This document shows positions 20,201-28,865 of a DNA stretch of 64,000 nucleotides, piece after piece. The notes beneath the pieces are model-generated. The model searched no databases. It saw only the letters and a program-made list of their open reading frames with translations, and was not told where the DNA came from. The translations under genes were made by a program, and so were the position numbers. Each line of letters starts with the position of its first letter. Position 1 is the stretch's first letter. Source of the DNA: Microterricola viridarii (GTDB lineage Bacteria > Actinomycetota > Actinomycetes > Actinomycetales > Microbacteriaceae); assembly GCF_001542775.1 (NCBI RefSeq), contig NZ_CP014145.1:1550001-1614000 (forward strand), written 5' to 3'.

Positions 20201-21222
20201 GCCGCGTGGGCGGCGACGCCCGTGGCCGCCTCGATCGTGGCCCGGCTGACGCGCTTGCGGAACACCCAGTAGGTCCAGCCCTGGTAGAGCAGGATCAGCG
20301 GCAGGAAGATCAGCGCCGTCCAGCTCATCACCGTCAGCGTGTACTCGGAGCTGGAGGCGTTGGCGATCGTCAGGCTGTTGGCCACGTCGGTGGTCGAGGG
20401 CATGACGTTCGGGAACAGCGCCGTGAACAGCGACAGCACCGCGAGGGCGATCGTCGCCGCCATCAGGGCGAAGGAGACACCCTCAGAGCCGCGCAGGTTG
20501 AACAGCCAGGCGCCGATCAGGCAGACCGCGGCCAGTGCCGCTAGCACCAGGTAGGCCACCTTGAACTCGGCGATGAACGCCGTCCACACCAGGAACGATG
20601 CCGCGATCACGATCGTCACGACGCCGGCCTTGGTGGCGAGCTTGCGTGCGCGCTCTCGGATCTCGCCGTCCGTCTTCAGCGAGACGAAGATCGCGCCGTG
20701 GGTGAAGAACAGCATCAGGGTGGTGAGGCCGCCGAGCAGCGCGTACGGGTTCAACAGGTCGAACAGCGTGCCCGTGTAGTTGAAGTCAGCATCGATCGCG
20801 ACGCCCTGCACGATGTTGGCGAAGGCGACACCCCAGAGCAGCGCCGGCACGACGGAGCCGACGATGATCATGCCGTCGAACCACTTCTTCCAGCGCGACT
20901 CCGGCCGCTGGTGCCGGTACTCGAACGAGACACCGCGGGCGATCAGGGCCAGCAGAATGAGCAGCAGCGCCAGGTAGAAGCCGCTGAACAGGGTGGCGTA
21001 CCACTCCGGGAAGGCCGCGAACAGGCAGGCGCCTGCGACGATCACCCAGGTCTCATTGAGGTCCCAGACGGGGCCGATGGTGTTGATGAGCACACGACGA
21101 TCGAGATCGTCCTTGCCCAGGAAGGGCAGCGTCATGCCGACGCCGAAGTCGAAGCCGTCCAGGATGAAGTAGCCGATGAAGAGACCGGCAACGATCCAGA
21201 ACCAGAGAATGCCAAGATCCAT
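20197..21222 (-). CDS. cydB: Cytochrome bd ubiquinol oxidase subunit II
   Basis: Integral membrane subunit of the high-affinity, non-proton-pumping terminal oxidase. 341 aa with about nine membrane helices; the N-terminal WFWIVAGLFIGYFILDGFDFG is characteristic of CydB. A TAGGAGAT ribosome-binding site precedes the ATG. It starts 9 bases after the cydA stop and overlaps cydD by 4 bases. Confidence 0.95.
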   Translation of the reverse strand: MDLGILWFWIVAGLFIGYFILDGFDFGVGMTLPFLGKDDLDRRVLINTIGPVWDLNETWVIVAGACLFAAFPEWYATLFSGFYLALLLILLALIARGVSFEYRHQRPESRWKKWFDGMIIVGSVVPALLWGVAFANIVQGVAIDADFNYTGTLFDLLNPYALLGGLTTLMLFFTHGAIFVSLKTDGEIRERARKLATKAGVVTIVIAASFLVWTAFIAEFKVAYLVLAALAAVCLIGAWLFNLRGSEGVSFALMAATIALAVLSLFTALFPNVMPSTTDVANSLTIANASSSEYTLTVMSWTALIFLPLILLYQGWTYWVFRKRVSRATIEAATGVAAHAA

Positions 21223-21231
21223 GATTATCTC

Positions 21232-22644
21232 CTAGTAGACCGTTGTTGACGGTTCAATGAGGCCGGTCTCCGGGTGCGGCTCCGGCGCGTCTGCCGGGCC
21301 CTTCTGGGCGACCTTCTTGATGAGCTTGAACTCGACGACCGCGAGGATGCCGTAGATCAGCGTGAAGGCGACGATCGAGATCAGCACCTCAAGTCCGGTG
21401 ACGCCGGGCGAGACGCCGTCCTCGGTCTTCAGCAGGCTGAACACGAGCCAGGGCTGCCTGCCCATCTCGGCGAAGATCCAGCCGACGATCATGGCGGCGA
21501 GCGAGAGCGGGAACGACCAGATCGCGGCCTTCCAGACCCACTTGTTCTTCGGCAGACGGCCACCACGGGTGAGCCAGAGGCCGACGACGGCGACGAGAAC
21601 GTGCAGCATGCCGAGGCCGATCATCCAACGGAACGCCCAGTAGGTGATCCAGATGGTGGGGGCGTAGTCGCCGGGGCCGAACGCAGCGGTGTACTGGGTC
21701 TGCAGGTCGTTGATACCCTCAACACAGCCATCGAAGGTGTGCGTCGACAGCAGCGAGAGCAGGTACGGCACGCGAATGGAGAACAGCTCGCTCGTGCCGT
21801 CGGGTGTGCCGAGGGTGAACAGCGAGAACGAGGCTTGAGCGCCGCACACGGTTTGATACGTCGCCTCTGCCGCGGCCATCTTCATCGGCTGCGTTGCCAC
21901 CATGGCGAGGCTGAGCTGGTCGCCCGTGAGCGTCGTCAGGATGCCGGCGCCAATCATCACCCAGAGGCCGAACTTGAGCGCTGGGCGCATCGTCTCGAGG
22001 TGCTGATTGCGCGCCAGGTGCCAGGCGGAGACCGTGATGACGAGGCCGGCGGCCACCATGAAGCTGGCGAAGATGGTGTGCGGGAAGGCCGCCAACGCGA
22101 CGGGGTTGGTCAGCAGCTCCCAGATGTTGGTGAGTTCTGCGCGCCCCTTCTCCTCATTCATCTGGTAGGCGACCGGGTTCTGCATGAACGAGTTCGCGGC
22201 AATGATGAAGTAGGCCGAGACGATGGAGCCGAAGGCCGTCGCCCAGATGGTCAGCAGGTGGATCTTGCGCGGGAGCTTGTCCCAGCCGAAGATCCAGAGC
22301 CCGATGAAGGTGGCCTCGAAGAAGAAGGCGAGCAGGCCCTCCAGCGCCAGCGGGGCGCCGAACACGTCACCGACGAAGCGGGAGTAGTCCGACCAGTTCA
22401 TGCCGAACTGGAACTCCTGCACGATACCGGTGACGACACCCATGGCGAAGTTGATCAGGAAGATCTGGCCGAAGAACTTGGTCAGCTGCAGGTACTTGAC
22501 GTGACCCGTTCGGTACCACGCGGTCTGGAAGACCGCGGTCACGGTGACCATACCGATGGTGATCGGCACGAATAAGAAGTGATAGATCGTGGTGAGGCCG
22601 AATTGCCAGCGCGCAAGCGCCAACGGGTCCAAGATCTCGTTCAA
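21232..22644 (-). CDS. cydA: Cytochrome bd ubiquinol oxidase subunit I
   Basis: Catalytic quinol-oxidising subunit carrying hemes b558, b595 and d. The product is 470 aa, shorter than E. coli CydA, which fits the short Q-loop variant. The heme-ligand histidine is H22 in TIYHFLFVP and the family sequence WSDYSRFVGDVFGAPLALE is present. Start is TTG at 22644 with GAGGGGAG upstream. First gene of cydABDC(-pabB). The region between it and the divergent BlaI-type gene contains two long dyads that probably control both directions. Confidence 0.95.
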   Translation of the reverse strand: MNEILDPLALARWQFGLTTIYHFLFVPITIGMVTVTAVFQTAWYRTGHVKYLQLTKFFGQIFLINFAMGVVTGIVQEFQFGMNWSDYSRFVGDVFGAPLALEGLLAFFFEATFIGLWIFGWDKLPRKIHLLTIWATAFGSIVSAYFIIAANSFMQNPVAYQMNEEKGRAELTNIWELLTNPVALAAFPHTIFASFMVAAGLVITVSAWHLARNQHLETMRPALKFGLWVMIGAGILTTLTGDQLSLAMVATQPMKMAAAEATYQTVCGAQASFSLFTLGTPDGTSELFSIRVPYLLSLLSTHTFDGCVEGINDLQTQYTAAFGPGDYAPTIWITYWAFRWMIGLGMLHVLVAVVGLWLTRGGRLPKNKWVWKAAIWSFPLSLAAMIVGWIFAEMGRQPWLVFSLLKTEDGVSPGVTGLEVLISIVAFTLIYGILAVVEFKLIKKVAQKGPADAPEPHPETGLIEPSTTVY

Positions 22645-22662
22645 CGGGGACTCCCCTCAAGT

Positions 22663-22685
22663 GACTTCTACACTGCGTAGAAGTC
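22663..22685. promoter_or_regulatory. Operator-like dyad 1 between cydA and BlaI-type gene
   Basis: Perfect inverted repeat GACTTCTAC-N5-GTAGAAGTC, 18 bases upstream of the cydA start. Size and position suit a dimeric winged-helix repressor such as BlaI. No binding data can be read from sequence. Confidence 0.7.
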
Positions 22686-22687
22686 GT

Positions 22688-22708
22688 GACTTCTACAGAG
22701 CGTAGAAC
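22688..22708. promoter_or_regulatory. Operator-like dyad 2 between cydA and BlaI-type gene
   Basis: GACTTCTAC-N5-GTAGAAC, the same dyad as at 22663 with a shortened right arm, offset by 25 bp. The second copy lies 30 bases before the BlaI-type ATG. Confidence 0.7.
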
Positions 22709-22738
22709 ATATTCAGCTTCAGCCGGTAATCTGGAGAT

Positions 22739-23116
22739 ATGAACACGCTCGGAGTCCTGGAAAGATCGATCATGAACGCCCTCTGGGACGCTTCTGAGGG
22801 CCTGTCCGCACCCGAGCTCGGCGATCGTTTGCTCAACGCTAACGCCGAGGCGCCGCGGAAGGAACATGCCAAGACGACTCTTCTGACCGTGCTCTCCCGT
22901 CTGGAGGCGAAGGGCTTCGTCGCCCGCAGCCGCGTCGAGCGCCCGCACCGCTACTTCGCGGTGAATTCACGCGAGGAGCACACGGCGAATCTGATGCATC
23001 AGGTGCTCGAGCTCGCGCCAGACCGCGATGCCGCCCTGGCCCGCTTCGTCGGCCAGGTCAGCGCCAGCGAGGCAGAGACGCTGCGCGAGCTGCTCGGCTC
23101 ACGCACCCCCAGCTAA
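22739..23116 (+). CDS. BlaI/MecI/CopY-family transcriptional repressor
   Basis: 125-aa winged-helix repressor. The N-terminus LGVLERSIMNALWDASEGL and the recognition region KTTLLTVLSRLEAKGFV are typical. It is divergent from cydA and followed 15 bases later by an M56 membrane protease, the classical BlaI-BlaR1 pairing in which the protease inactivates the repressor. The two dyads upstream suggest it represses itself and the cyd operon. In mycobacteria a BlaI-type regulator has been linked to respiratory genes, which makes the idea reasonable, but it remains an inference here. Confidence 0.9.
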   Translation: MNTLGVLERSIMNALWDASEGLSAPELGDRLLNANAEAPRKEHAKTTLLTVLSRLEAKGFVARSRVERPHRYFAVNSREEHTANLMHQVLELAPDRDAALARFVGQVSASEAETLRELLGSRTPS

Positions 23117-23131
23117 GGCACCACCGCTCCC

Positions 23132-24139
23132 GTGCTCATCGCTTCGCTCGTTCTCGCCGTGCTCGCCGTGGCGTTGGCCTGGCCAATCCCGCTCGCCCTC
23201 TCTGCGGCGCGCTGGCCCTCCCGCGCACCCGGAATCGCCCTCGCTCTGTGGCAGGCGATCGCGCTCGGCGGCGGGCTGGCCATGATCGGCGCGCTGCTCA
23301 CCTTCGGCCTCGCCCCGCTGAACGGTGAGCTCGGCGGCATCCGCGGGCTGTTGGCCAGCCTCACCAGCGGGCCGATTCCCGCGGATTTCGGGGTGCTCAA
23401 CATCGTCGCTCTCGGCGGGGCCGTGCTGCTCGGAGGCCACCTGCTGCTCAATCTGATCAGCACCACGTTGCAGACGGAGCGGAGCCGGCGCCGACACCGC
23501 GCGGCGGTCGAACTGCTGAGCTCCCCCCTGCCCGAACAGCCGGGCACCCGGGTGCTGGACCACCCCACGCCGATCGCGTACTGCGTGCCCGGCGTGCACA
23601 CCGTCACGGTGCTCTCCGGCGGGCTGATCGAGCTGCTCGAGCCGGCAGAGCTCGACGCGGTGCTCGCCCACGAGCGCACCCACCTGCGCCAGTTCCACCA
23701 CCTCGTGCTGCTCGCATTCCGCGCCTGGCATGCGGCTCTGCCCTGGTTCCCGATGGCGAACCGGGCCGAGAACGCCGTCGGCCTGCTGGTCGAGATGCTG
23801 GCAGACGACGACGCCAGGCAGGAGGCCGATGCGCTCACGCTCGCCCGCGCCATCGCCCTGGTCGGCACCGCGCAGCCAAGCGCCAGCGGCGAGCTGCAGG
23901 CAGGCACCGAGCCGCGCTCCGCCGGGCTCCTGGGCGCAGGCCAGGCGGGTTCCATGCCGATGCCGGCGGATGCCGCGCGCACCCCGCTCGGCCAGCGGGT
24001 CGCCCGGCTGCTGCAGCCGGAGCCGCCGCTGCCGCCGCTGGCCCGCCTGCTCGCGCTGACCGCTGCCGCCATCACCGTCACGATGCCGTCCGCCGTGCTG
24101 CTGAGCGTCGCGCTCGGTGTCGGCCCGGCGCTCGCCTAA
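23132..24139 (+). CDS. M56 family (BlaR1-like) membrane zinc metallopeptidase
   Basis: 335-aa membrane protein with helices at about 3-23, 35-60, 86-110 and a C-terminal one near 305-330. The zinc motif is H180-E-R-T-H184 (VLAHERTHLRQ). There is no C-terminal penicillin-binding sensor domain, so it is not a beta-lactam receptor of the BlaR1 type. It starts at GTG 15 bases after the BlaI-type gene and probably cleaves or otherwise inactivates that repressor. The trigger is unknown. Confidence 0.88.
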   Translation: MLIASLVLAVLAVALAWPIPLALSAARWPSRAPGIALALWQAIALGGGLAMIGALLTFGLAPLNGELGGIRGLLASLTSGPIPADFGVLNIVALGGAVLLGGHLLLNLISTTLQTERSRRRHRAAVELLSSPLPEQPGTRVLDHPTPIAYCVPGVHTVTVLSGGLIELLEPAELDAVLAHERTHLRQFHHLVLLAFRAWHAALPWFPMANRAENAVGLLVEMLADDDARQEADALTLARAIALVGTAQPSASGELQAGTEPRSAGLLGAGQAGSMPMPADAARTPLGQRVARLLQPEPPLPPLARLLALTAAAITVTMPSAVLLSVALGVGPALA

Positions 24140-24201
24140 ACGCCGGCCTCAGCCGGGCCCCGCGCAGGGGCCGCTCCCAGCAGCCGCCTTCCCCGACCGT
24201 T

Positions 24202-24207
24202 TATGCT
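24202..24207 (+). promoter_or_regulatory. Candidate -10 element for leaderless DedA gene
   Basis: TATGCT followed by 7 bases and the GTG at 24215. It contains the alternative ATG at 24203, which would then be promoter, not coding, sequence. Confidence 0.4.
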
Positions 24208-24214
24208 CGGGCAG

Positions 24215-24883
24215 GTGAATGAGTTTCTCGACTGGCTGTTGAACACCGTGCAAAGCGTCGACCCGGCACTGCGCACCCTGTTGGCCGGGATCGGCATCAT
24301 GCTCGAGACCTCGATCCTCGTCGGTCTCGTCGTGCCAGGCGACACGATCGTCATCGTGGCCAGTACAGCCGTCTCCACGCCACTTGAGTATTGGGCGCTC
24401 GTGGCCGCCGTGGTCGTGGGAGCCCTGACGGGCGAGAGCATCGGCTTCGCCCTCGGCCGCTGGTTCGGCCCGCACATCCGCCGCAGCCGGCTCGGCCAGA
24501 AGGTCGGCGACCACAACTGGGCGCGCGCGGAACGCTACCTGGCGCGCCGCGGCGGCGTCGCCGTGTTCGTCTCCCGGTTCCTGCCGGTGCTGCACTCCCT
24601 GATCCCGCTCACGGTCGGCATGAGCAAGATGCGCTACCGCACCTTCATGGCCTGGACGGTGCCGGCGTGCGTGATCTGGGCATTCGCCTACGTCAGCGTC
24701 GGATCGGCGGCGGCAGGAAGCTACCGCGAGCTGTCACGCCAGCTGCACTTCGCCGGCTATATCTTCGTTGGCATCATCGTGGTGTTCCTGGCGCTCGTGG
24801 TGCTCGGCAAGAAGTTGCTCGAGCGCCACGAGGCCAAGCACATGGACGCGCCCGTAGACGCGGATCCCGAAGCCGAAGCCTAG
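24215..24883 (+). CDS. DedA family membrane protein
   Basis: 222-aa DedA/SNARE-associated family protein; some members flip undecaprenyl phosphate or other lipids. Family features include GLVVPGDTIVIVAS, GALTGESIGFALGRWFG and FVSRFLPVLHSLIPLTVGMSKM, with several membrane segments and a charged C-terminal tail. I prefer the GTG at 24215 over the ATG at 24203 because the ATG lies in a good -10 sequence and neither has a ribosome-binding site. Its stop overlaps the convergent substrate-binding protein gene by 4 bases. Confidence 0.88.
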   Translation: MNEFLDWLLNTVQSVDPALRTLLAGIGIMLETSILVGLVVPGDTIVIVASTAVSTPLEYWALVAAVVVGALTGESIGFALGRWFGPHIRRSRLGQKVGDHNWARAERYLARRGGVAVFVSRFLPVLHSLIPLTVGMSKMRYRTFMAWTVPACVIWAFAYVSVGSAAAGSYRELSRQLHFAGYIFVGIIVVFLALVVLGKKLLERHEAKHMDAPVDADPEAEA

Positions 24884-25869
24884 AAGAGCTTCTTCTCGTT
24901 CAGCCACTGGGTGGCGATCACCGGAGCCGCCAGCTGGTCGTTCACGCTCTGCGCGTTCATCGCCACCAGGTCGGCGGCGGTCAGCGCGCCCTGCACCTTG
25001 TTGATCACAGCGGCCGCGGCATCCGAGACGCCAGGGCCAGCCAGGGGCACGACGTGCGACGCCAGGAAGAGGCCCTTGGGGTCGGTGAGTGTCACCAGGT
25101 CGTTGGCCTTGATGTTCGGGTCGGCGCTGTAGATGTTGACGATCTGCACCGTGCCGTCGAGCAACGCCTTCTGGGTGAGCGGTCCGCCGCTGTCTTCGAT
25201 CGGGGTGAAGCCGACAGTCACGCCGTACACCGACTTCAGGCCGTCGGGCCCATACGGCCGCGTCGCGAGCTCTGAGTTGCCGCCGAGAGTGAGCGGGGTG
25301 GTCACCGTGGCCAGGTCGCCGATGGAGACCAGCTTGTTGGCGTCGGCGAAGGTCTTCGTCACGACGTAGGAGTCCTGGTCGGTGGCCTCGGCCTGGTCGA
25401 GCACCCGCAGCCCGCTCGGCAGAGCCGAGCCGAGCGCCGCGTACACGTCGTCACTGGTGCGCGCCGTGGTGTCCGGCTTGTAGAACTGCAGCAGGTTGCC
25501 GGTGTACTCGGGGAACAGGTCGACCTGACCGCTCTCCAGCGCCGGCAGGTAGGCGTCGCGCTGGCCGATGTTGAAGTCACGCTGCACAGTGAAGCCGTTG
25601 GCCTCCAGCGCCTGCGAGTAGATTTCGGCGATGATCTCGTTGGAGTAGTACTGCTGCGATCCGACGACGATGGTGTCTGATCCCGCCGTGCCCCCGTTGC
25701 TCGGCGTGGCAGCGTTCAAGGGGTTGCCGCTGGCGCAGGCACCGAGCGCGAGCACCACCAACACAGTCGCTGCACCGGCCAGGGCGGCTCGCCCCCGACG
25801 GCGAGCTCGCGGGGAGGGACGCGGAGAGGACGAATCAGTCGGGGACGTGTGAGACGTGTTGACGTTCAT
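24880..25869 (-). CDS. Osmoprotectant (glycine betaine/choline type) ABC transporter substrate-binding lipoprotein
   Basis: 329-aa lipoprotein of the OpuAC/ProX family. The N-terminus has an arginine-rich stretch, a hydrophobic segment and the lipobox LGAC. The mature part contains YYSNEIIAEIYSQALEANG and SGQVDLFPEYTGNLLQFY, typical of this family. Start at ATG 25869 with AAAGGA upstream; an earlier in-frame start at 25941 has no such site. Last gene of a five-gene operon, overlapping the preceding permease gene by 35 bases. Confidence 0.9.
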   Translation of the reverse strand: MNVNTSHTSPTDSSSPRPSPRARRRGRAALAGAATVLVVLALGACASGNPLNAATPSNGGTAGSDTIVVGSQQYYSNEIIAEIYSQALEANGFTVQRDFNIGQRDAYLPALESGQVDLFPEYTGNLLQFYKPDTTARTSDDVYAALGSALPSGLRVLDQAEATDQDSYVVTKTFADANKLVSIGDLATVTTPLTLGGNSELATRPYGPDGLKSVYGVTVGFTPIEDSGGPLTQKALLDGTVQIVNIYSADPNIKANDLVTLTDPKGLFLASHVVPLAGPGVSDAAAAVINKVQGALTAADLVAMNAQSVNDQLAAPVIATQWLNEKKLF

Positions 25870-26605
25870 GCGAGAGTCCTTTGCTCTGTTGAGTGAGCGG
25901 CCCCCGCGTTCGAGGGGTGCCCGCTCGGTTGATTCTGCCACTCAACACCGACACTCCGCGCGGTGTGACGAATTTTTGTATCAACGCGAACACCGCCTCG
26001 AGCACGAGGGCGAGCACCGTGATGACGATGGATGCGCCGAGCATCTCGGTGTAATTGCGGGTGGCGATGCCGAGGAAGATGTAGCCGCCGAGCGCCCCGC
26101 CGCTCACATAGGCGGCCAGCGTCGCCGTGGCGACGACCTGCAGGATGCCGGCGCGGAGGCCGCCGATGAGCAGTGGCAGGCCCAGCGGGATCTCCACCCG
26201 CACCAAAACCTGCAGCGGCGTCATCCCCATCGCCGTTGCGGCCTCGATCACCCGACGGTCGATGGCCTGCAACCCGGAGTAGGCGCCGCTGAGCACCGGC
26301 GGGATCGCCAGCAGCACAAAGGTCAGCAGCGGCGCCTCGAAGCCGATGCCCAGCCCGAGGGCGATCAGGATCAACACACCGAGGCTCGGCAGGGCGCGCA
26401 TGCCGCCGGTGAAGGCCACGGCGATCTCACGCCCTCGCCCCGTGTGCCCGATGTAGTAGCCGAGCGGCACGGCGATCAGCGCGGCGATCGCGGTGGCGCC
26501 GAAGGTGTAGCCGAGGTGCTCGAGGATGCGCTGCGGCAGCGCTCCGGGCGCACTCTGCAGCGCTGGATTGAAGATCCACGCGATGGCGGCAAGGAAGAGG
26601 TTCAT
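25835..26605 (-). CDS. Osmoprotectant ABC transporter permease
   Basis: 256-aa membrane permease, with about five or six helices and the cytoplasmic EAA-type loop (IEAATAMGMTPLQVLVRVEIPLGLPLLIGG). An ATG at 26605 overlaps the preceding permease stop by 4 bases. The C-terminus extends beyond the last helix as a basic tail that overlaps the substrate-binding protein start. Pairs with the permease at 26602-27240 to form the channel. Confidence 0.9.
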   Translation of the reverse strand: MNLFLAAIAWIFNPALQSAPGALPQRILEHLGYTFGATAIAALIAVPLGYYIGHTGRGREIAVAFTGGMRALPSLGVLILIALGLGIGFEAPLLTFVLLAIPPVLSGAYSGLQAIDRRVIEAATAMGMTPLQVLVRVEIPLGLPLLIGGLRAGILQVVATATLAAYVSGGALGGYIFLGIATRNYTEMLGASIVITVLALVLEAVFALIQKFVTPRGVSVLSGRINRAGTPRTRGPLTQQSKGLSHERQHVSHVPD

Positions 26606-27240
26606 CGGGTCCTCACCCGCCACGGCATCAGAGCGCGCCCGCAGGCGACGATCACGAGGTCGAACACGACGGCGACGAGCAGCGTGGCCACGATGCCGCT
26701 GACCACCTCGGCGGCGATGTTGCGCTGGAAGCCGTTGATGAAGAGATAGCCGAGACTGGTCACACCGACGAGTGAACCCACCGTGACGAGGCTCACCGTT
26801 GTAGCTGAGACGACGCGCAGCCCCGCCAGTAGCACCGGCCCGGCCAGCGGGAGTTCGAGGCGCCAGAACATCTGCCAGCCGGAGAAGCCCATGCCGCGCG
26901 CAGAAAGGCGCACATCGTCATCGATTGAGTCGAAGGCGTCGGCGCTGGAGCGCAGCATGAGCGCCAGCGCATACAGGCTGAGCCCGACCATGACGTTGAT
27001 GGGGCTGGTGAACCCGGTGCCGAGCACGGCGGGCAGGGCGATGAACAGCGGCAGTGATGGAATCGTGAAGGCGATGGTGGCCAGGGCGAGCAGGATGCCG
27101 CGACTGGGGCGCACACGGTGGGCCAACAGTCCGAGCGGCAGCGAGGCCAGCAGCCCGAGCAGGATGGGCACAATGCTCAACCCGATGTGGGCCAGAGTGA
27201 GCTGCCACACCAGGCCGATGTTGGCCCAGAGCCAGGTCAC
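26602..27240 (-). CDS. Osmoprotectant ABC transporter permease
   Basis: 212-aa permease with family features FTIPSLPLFIALPAVLG and the coupling loop RLSARGMGFSGWQMFWRLELPLAGP. The start overlaps the ATPase stop by 4 bases and its end overlaps the next permease by 4 bases. Two dissimilar permeases with one ATPase and one binding protein is the OpuC-type arrangement. Confidence 0.9.
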   Translation of the reverse strand: MTWLWANIGLVWQLTLAHIGLSIVPILLGLLASLPLGLLAHRVRPSRGILLALATIAFTIPSLPLFIALPAVLGTGFTSPINVMVGLSLYALALMLRSSADAFDSIDDDVRLSARGMGFSGWQMFWRLELPLAGPVLLAGLRVVSATTVSLVTVGSLVGVTSLGYLFINGFQRNIAAEVVSGIVATLLVAVVFDLVIVACGRALMPWRVRTR

Positions 27241-28049
27241 TGCTCGAGCACCCCGGCGGGGCGTCCGTGCGCATCGACGACGACCCGGATGCCGTCGATC
27301 TCGTGCACCCGCAGCAGGCGGTTGCCGCGGTCGGCGCCGATGAAGCCGGCGACGAAGTCATCCGCCGGGCTGGCCAGGATCTCGGCCGGGGTGCCCTGCT
27401 GGGCGATCTCGCCGCCCTCGCGCAGGAGCACGATCTGATCGCCGAGCAGGAACGCCTCGTCGACGTCGTGGGTGACGAAGACGACGGTCTTGCCAAGTTC
27501 GGCCTGCAGCCGGAGCAGTTCTTGCTGCAGTTCGGCGCGCACAAGCGGGTCGACGGCGCCGAACGGTTCGTCCATGAGCAGGATGTTGGGGTCGGCGGCG
27601 AGCCCACGGGCGACGCCGACACGCTGCTGCTGCCCGCCGGAGAGCTGGCTGGGGTAGCGAGAGGCCAGAGACCGGTCGAGCCCGACCGTGTCCAACAGCT
27701 CCAGCGCCCGCCCCTTGGCCTCCCGTTTGCTCACCCCGCTGAGCACCGGCACGGTGGCGACGTTGTCGATCACGGTGCGGTGCGGCAGCAGGCCGGAGTT
27801 CTGCATGACGTAGCCGATGCGGCGGCGCAGGGCCACCGGCTTCTGCTCGGCGACATCCGCCCCATCGATCAAGACCTTGCCGGATGTCGGGTCGACCATG
27901 CGGTTGATCATGCGCAGCAGGGTGGTCTTTCCCGACCCGGAGGATCCGAGCAGCACGGTGGTGCTGTGCGAGGGCAGCACCAAGCTGAAATCACGGACGG
28001 CGACAGTGCCATCCTCGAAGGTTTTACCGACAGAGCGAAACTCGATCAT
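27237..28049 (-). CDS. Osmoprotectant ABC transporter ATP-binding protein
   Basis: 270-aa ATPase that energises uptake. Walker A is GSSGSGKTT, Q-loop MQNSGLLPH, signature QLSGGQQQRVGVAR, Walker B ILLMDEPFGAVD and the switch histidine FVTHD. The ATG at 28049 has GAGGGG upstream; the frame is open further upstream but overlaps the TetR gene with no homology. It starts 19 bases after the TetR stop. C-terminal CBS-like extension is short, about 40 residues. Confidence 0.93.
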   Translation of the reverse strand: MIEFRSVGKTFEDGTVAVRDFSLVLPSHSTTVLLGSSGSGKTTLLRMINRMVDPTSGKVLIDGADVAEQKPVALRRRIGYVMQNSGLLPHRTVIDNVATVPVLSGVSKREAKGRALELLDTVGLDRSLASRYPSQLSGGQQQRVGVARGLAADPNILLMDEPFGAVDPLVRAELQQELLRLQAELGKTVVFVTHDVDEAFLLGDQIVLLREGGEIAQQGTPAEILASPADDFVAGFIGADRGNRLLRVHEIDGIRVVVDAHGRPAGVLEQ

Positions 28050-28068
28050 CGTGGTGCCCCTCGTCTGC

Positions 28069-28761
28069 CTAGTCCTTCTCGGGACCGCCGTAGTACGACA
28101 CCAGATAACCATGCGCCACCGATCGGCATTCCGCAATGAACCGGCTGTCTCCGTCCGGGTCGTCCCGGAACGCGCGGGAGAGCAGCCCATCGGCGATCTC
28201 GATGGCGACCTCGAGCCGGAACAGCAGCTCCGGCCCACCGTCGAGGCCGAACTCCTCGCTCAAGACGGCGGCCAGGCGAACGGGGAAGGAATCTTCGCCG
28301 GCGTGGGCCACGACTTCGGGATCCTCGTCGGTGTGGGCGGCGGGGCCGCCAGCCACGCTCTGGCGCTCGGTGAAGTGCACGATGTGGAATCCGGGCTCCG
28401 TGCGGTACAGGTCGACGAAGGCGCTGATGGCCAGGTCGACGGCCTGCCACCAGTTCTGGGGGGAAGAATCTTGGATGTCGAACGCGACGCGTGCCCGGAA
28501 TCGCATCATCGACCGGTCACGCAGCGCAGAGAGCACCGCGACGCGGTCGGGGAAATAGCGGTAGACGGTGCCGATGGATGCACCAGCATGATCAGCGATC
28601 ATGGCGGTCGTGATCCTGTCGAAACCGACTTGGTCGACCACATAGGCGGCGGAATCCAGCAGTGCGTCGAGCCTTTCGGCGCTGCGCTGCTGGATCGGCT
28701 CGGTTCGCACTGCGCGTCCGGCACCGAGGTCGCCCACTCCGGCCAATTTAGCTAACGGCAC
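28069..28761 (-). CDS. TetR-family regulator heading the osmoprotectant ABC operon
   Basis: 230-aa regulator with an N-terminal TetR helix-turn-helix (FDRITTAMIADHAGASIGTVYRYFPDRVAVLSA) and a ligand-binding C-terminal part. GTG start with AAGGAGGAG upstream. It is the first gene of the operon, so it likely controls its own expression and that of the transporter. TATAAA at 28793-28798 on the minus strand is a good -10; the -35 (TTCGTG, 16 bp away) is weak. Confidence 0.88.
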   Translation of the reverse strand: MPLAKLAGVGDLGAGRAVRTEPIQQRSAERLDALLDSAAYVVDQVGFDRITTAMIADHAGASIGTVYRYFPDRVAVLSALRDRSMMRFRARVAFDIQDSSPQNWWQAVDLAISAFVDLYRTEPGFHIVHFTERQSVAGGPAAHTDEDPEVVAHAGEDSFPVRLAAVLSEEFGLDGGPELLFRLEVAIEIADGLLSRAFRDDPDGDSRFIAECRSVAHGYLVSYYGGPEKD

Positions 28762-28792
28762 GTGTCTCCTCCTTGTAGAACAGTCGTCCCAC

Positions 28793-28798
28793 TTTATA
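28793..28798 (-). promoter_or_regulatory. -10 element of the TetR/osmoprotectant operon
   Basis: TATAAA on the minus strand, about 31 bases before the TetR GTG. The nearby -35 is not well conserved, which would fit a regulated promoter. Confidence 0.45.
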
Positions 28799-28865
28799 GG
28801 CGCGGAGCGACACGCACGAACCGGAAGCGGTTCGAATGATCTCGGGGGCGTGAAAGACTGGACTC

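Noticed and set aside
22663..22710. Beta-lactam sensing by the BlaI/M56 pair
   Set aside because: The M56 protein lacks a penicillin-binding sensor domain and no beta-lactamase gene is adjacent.
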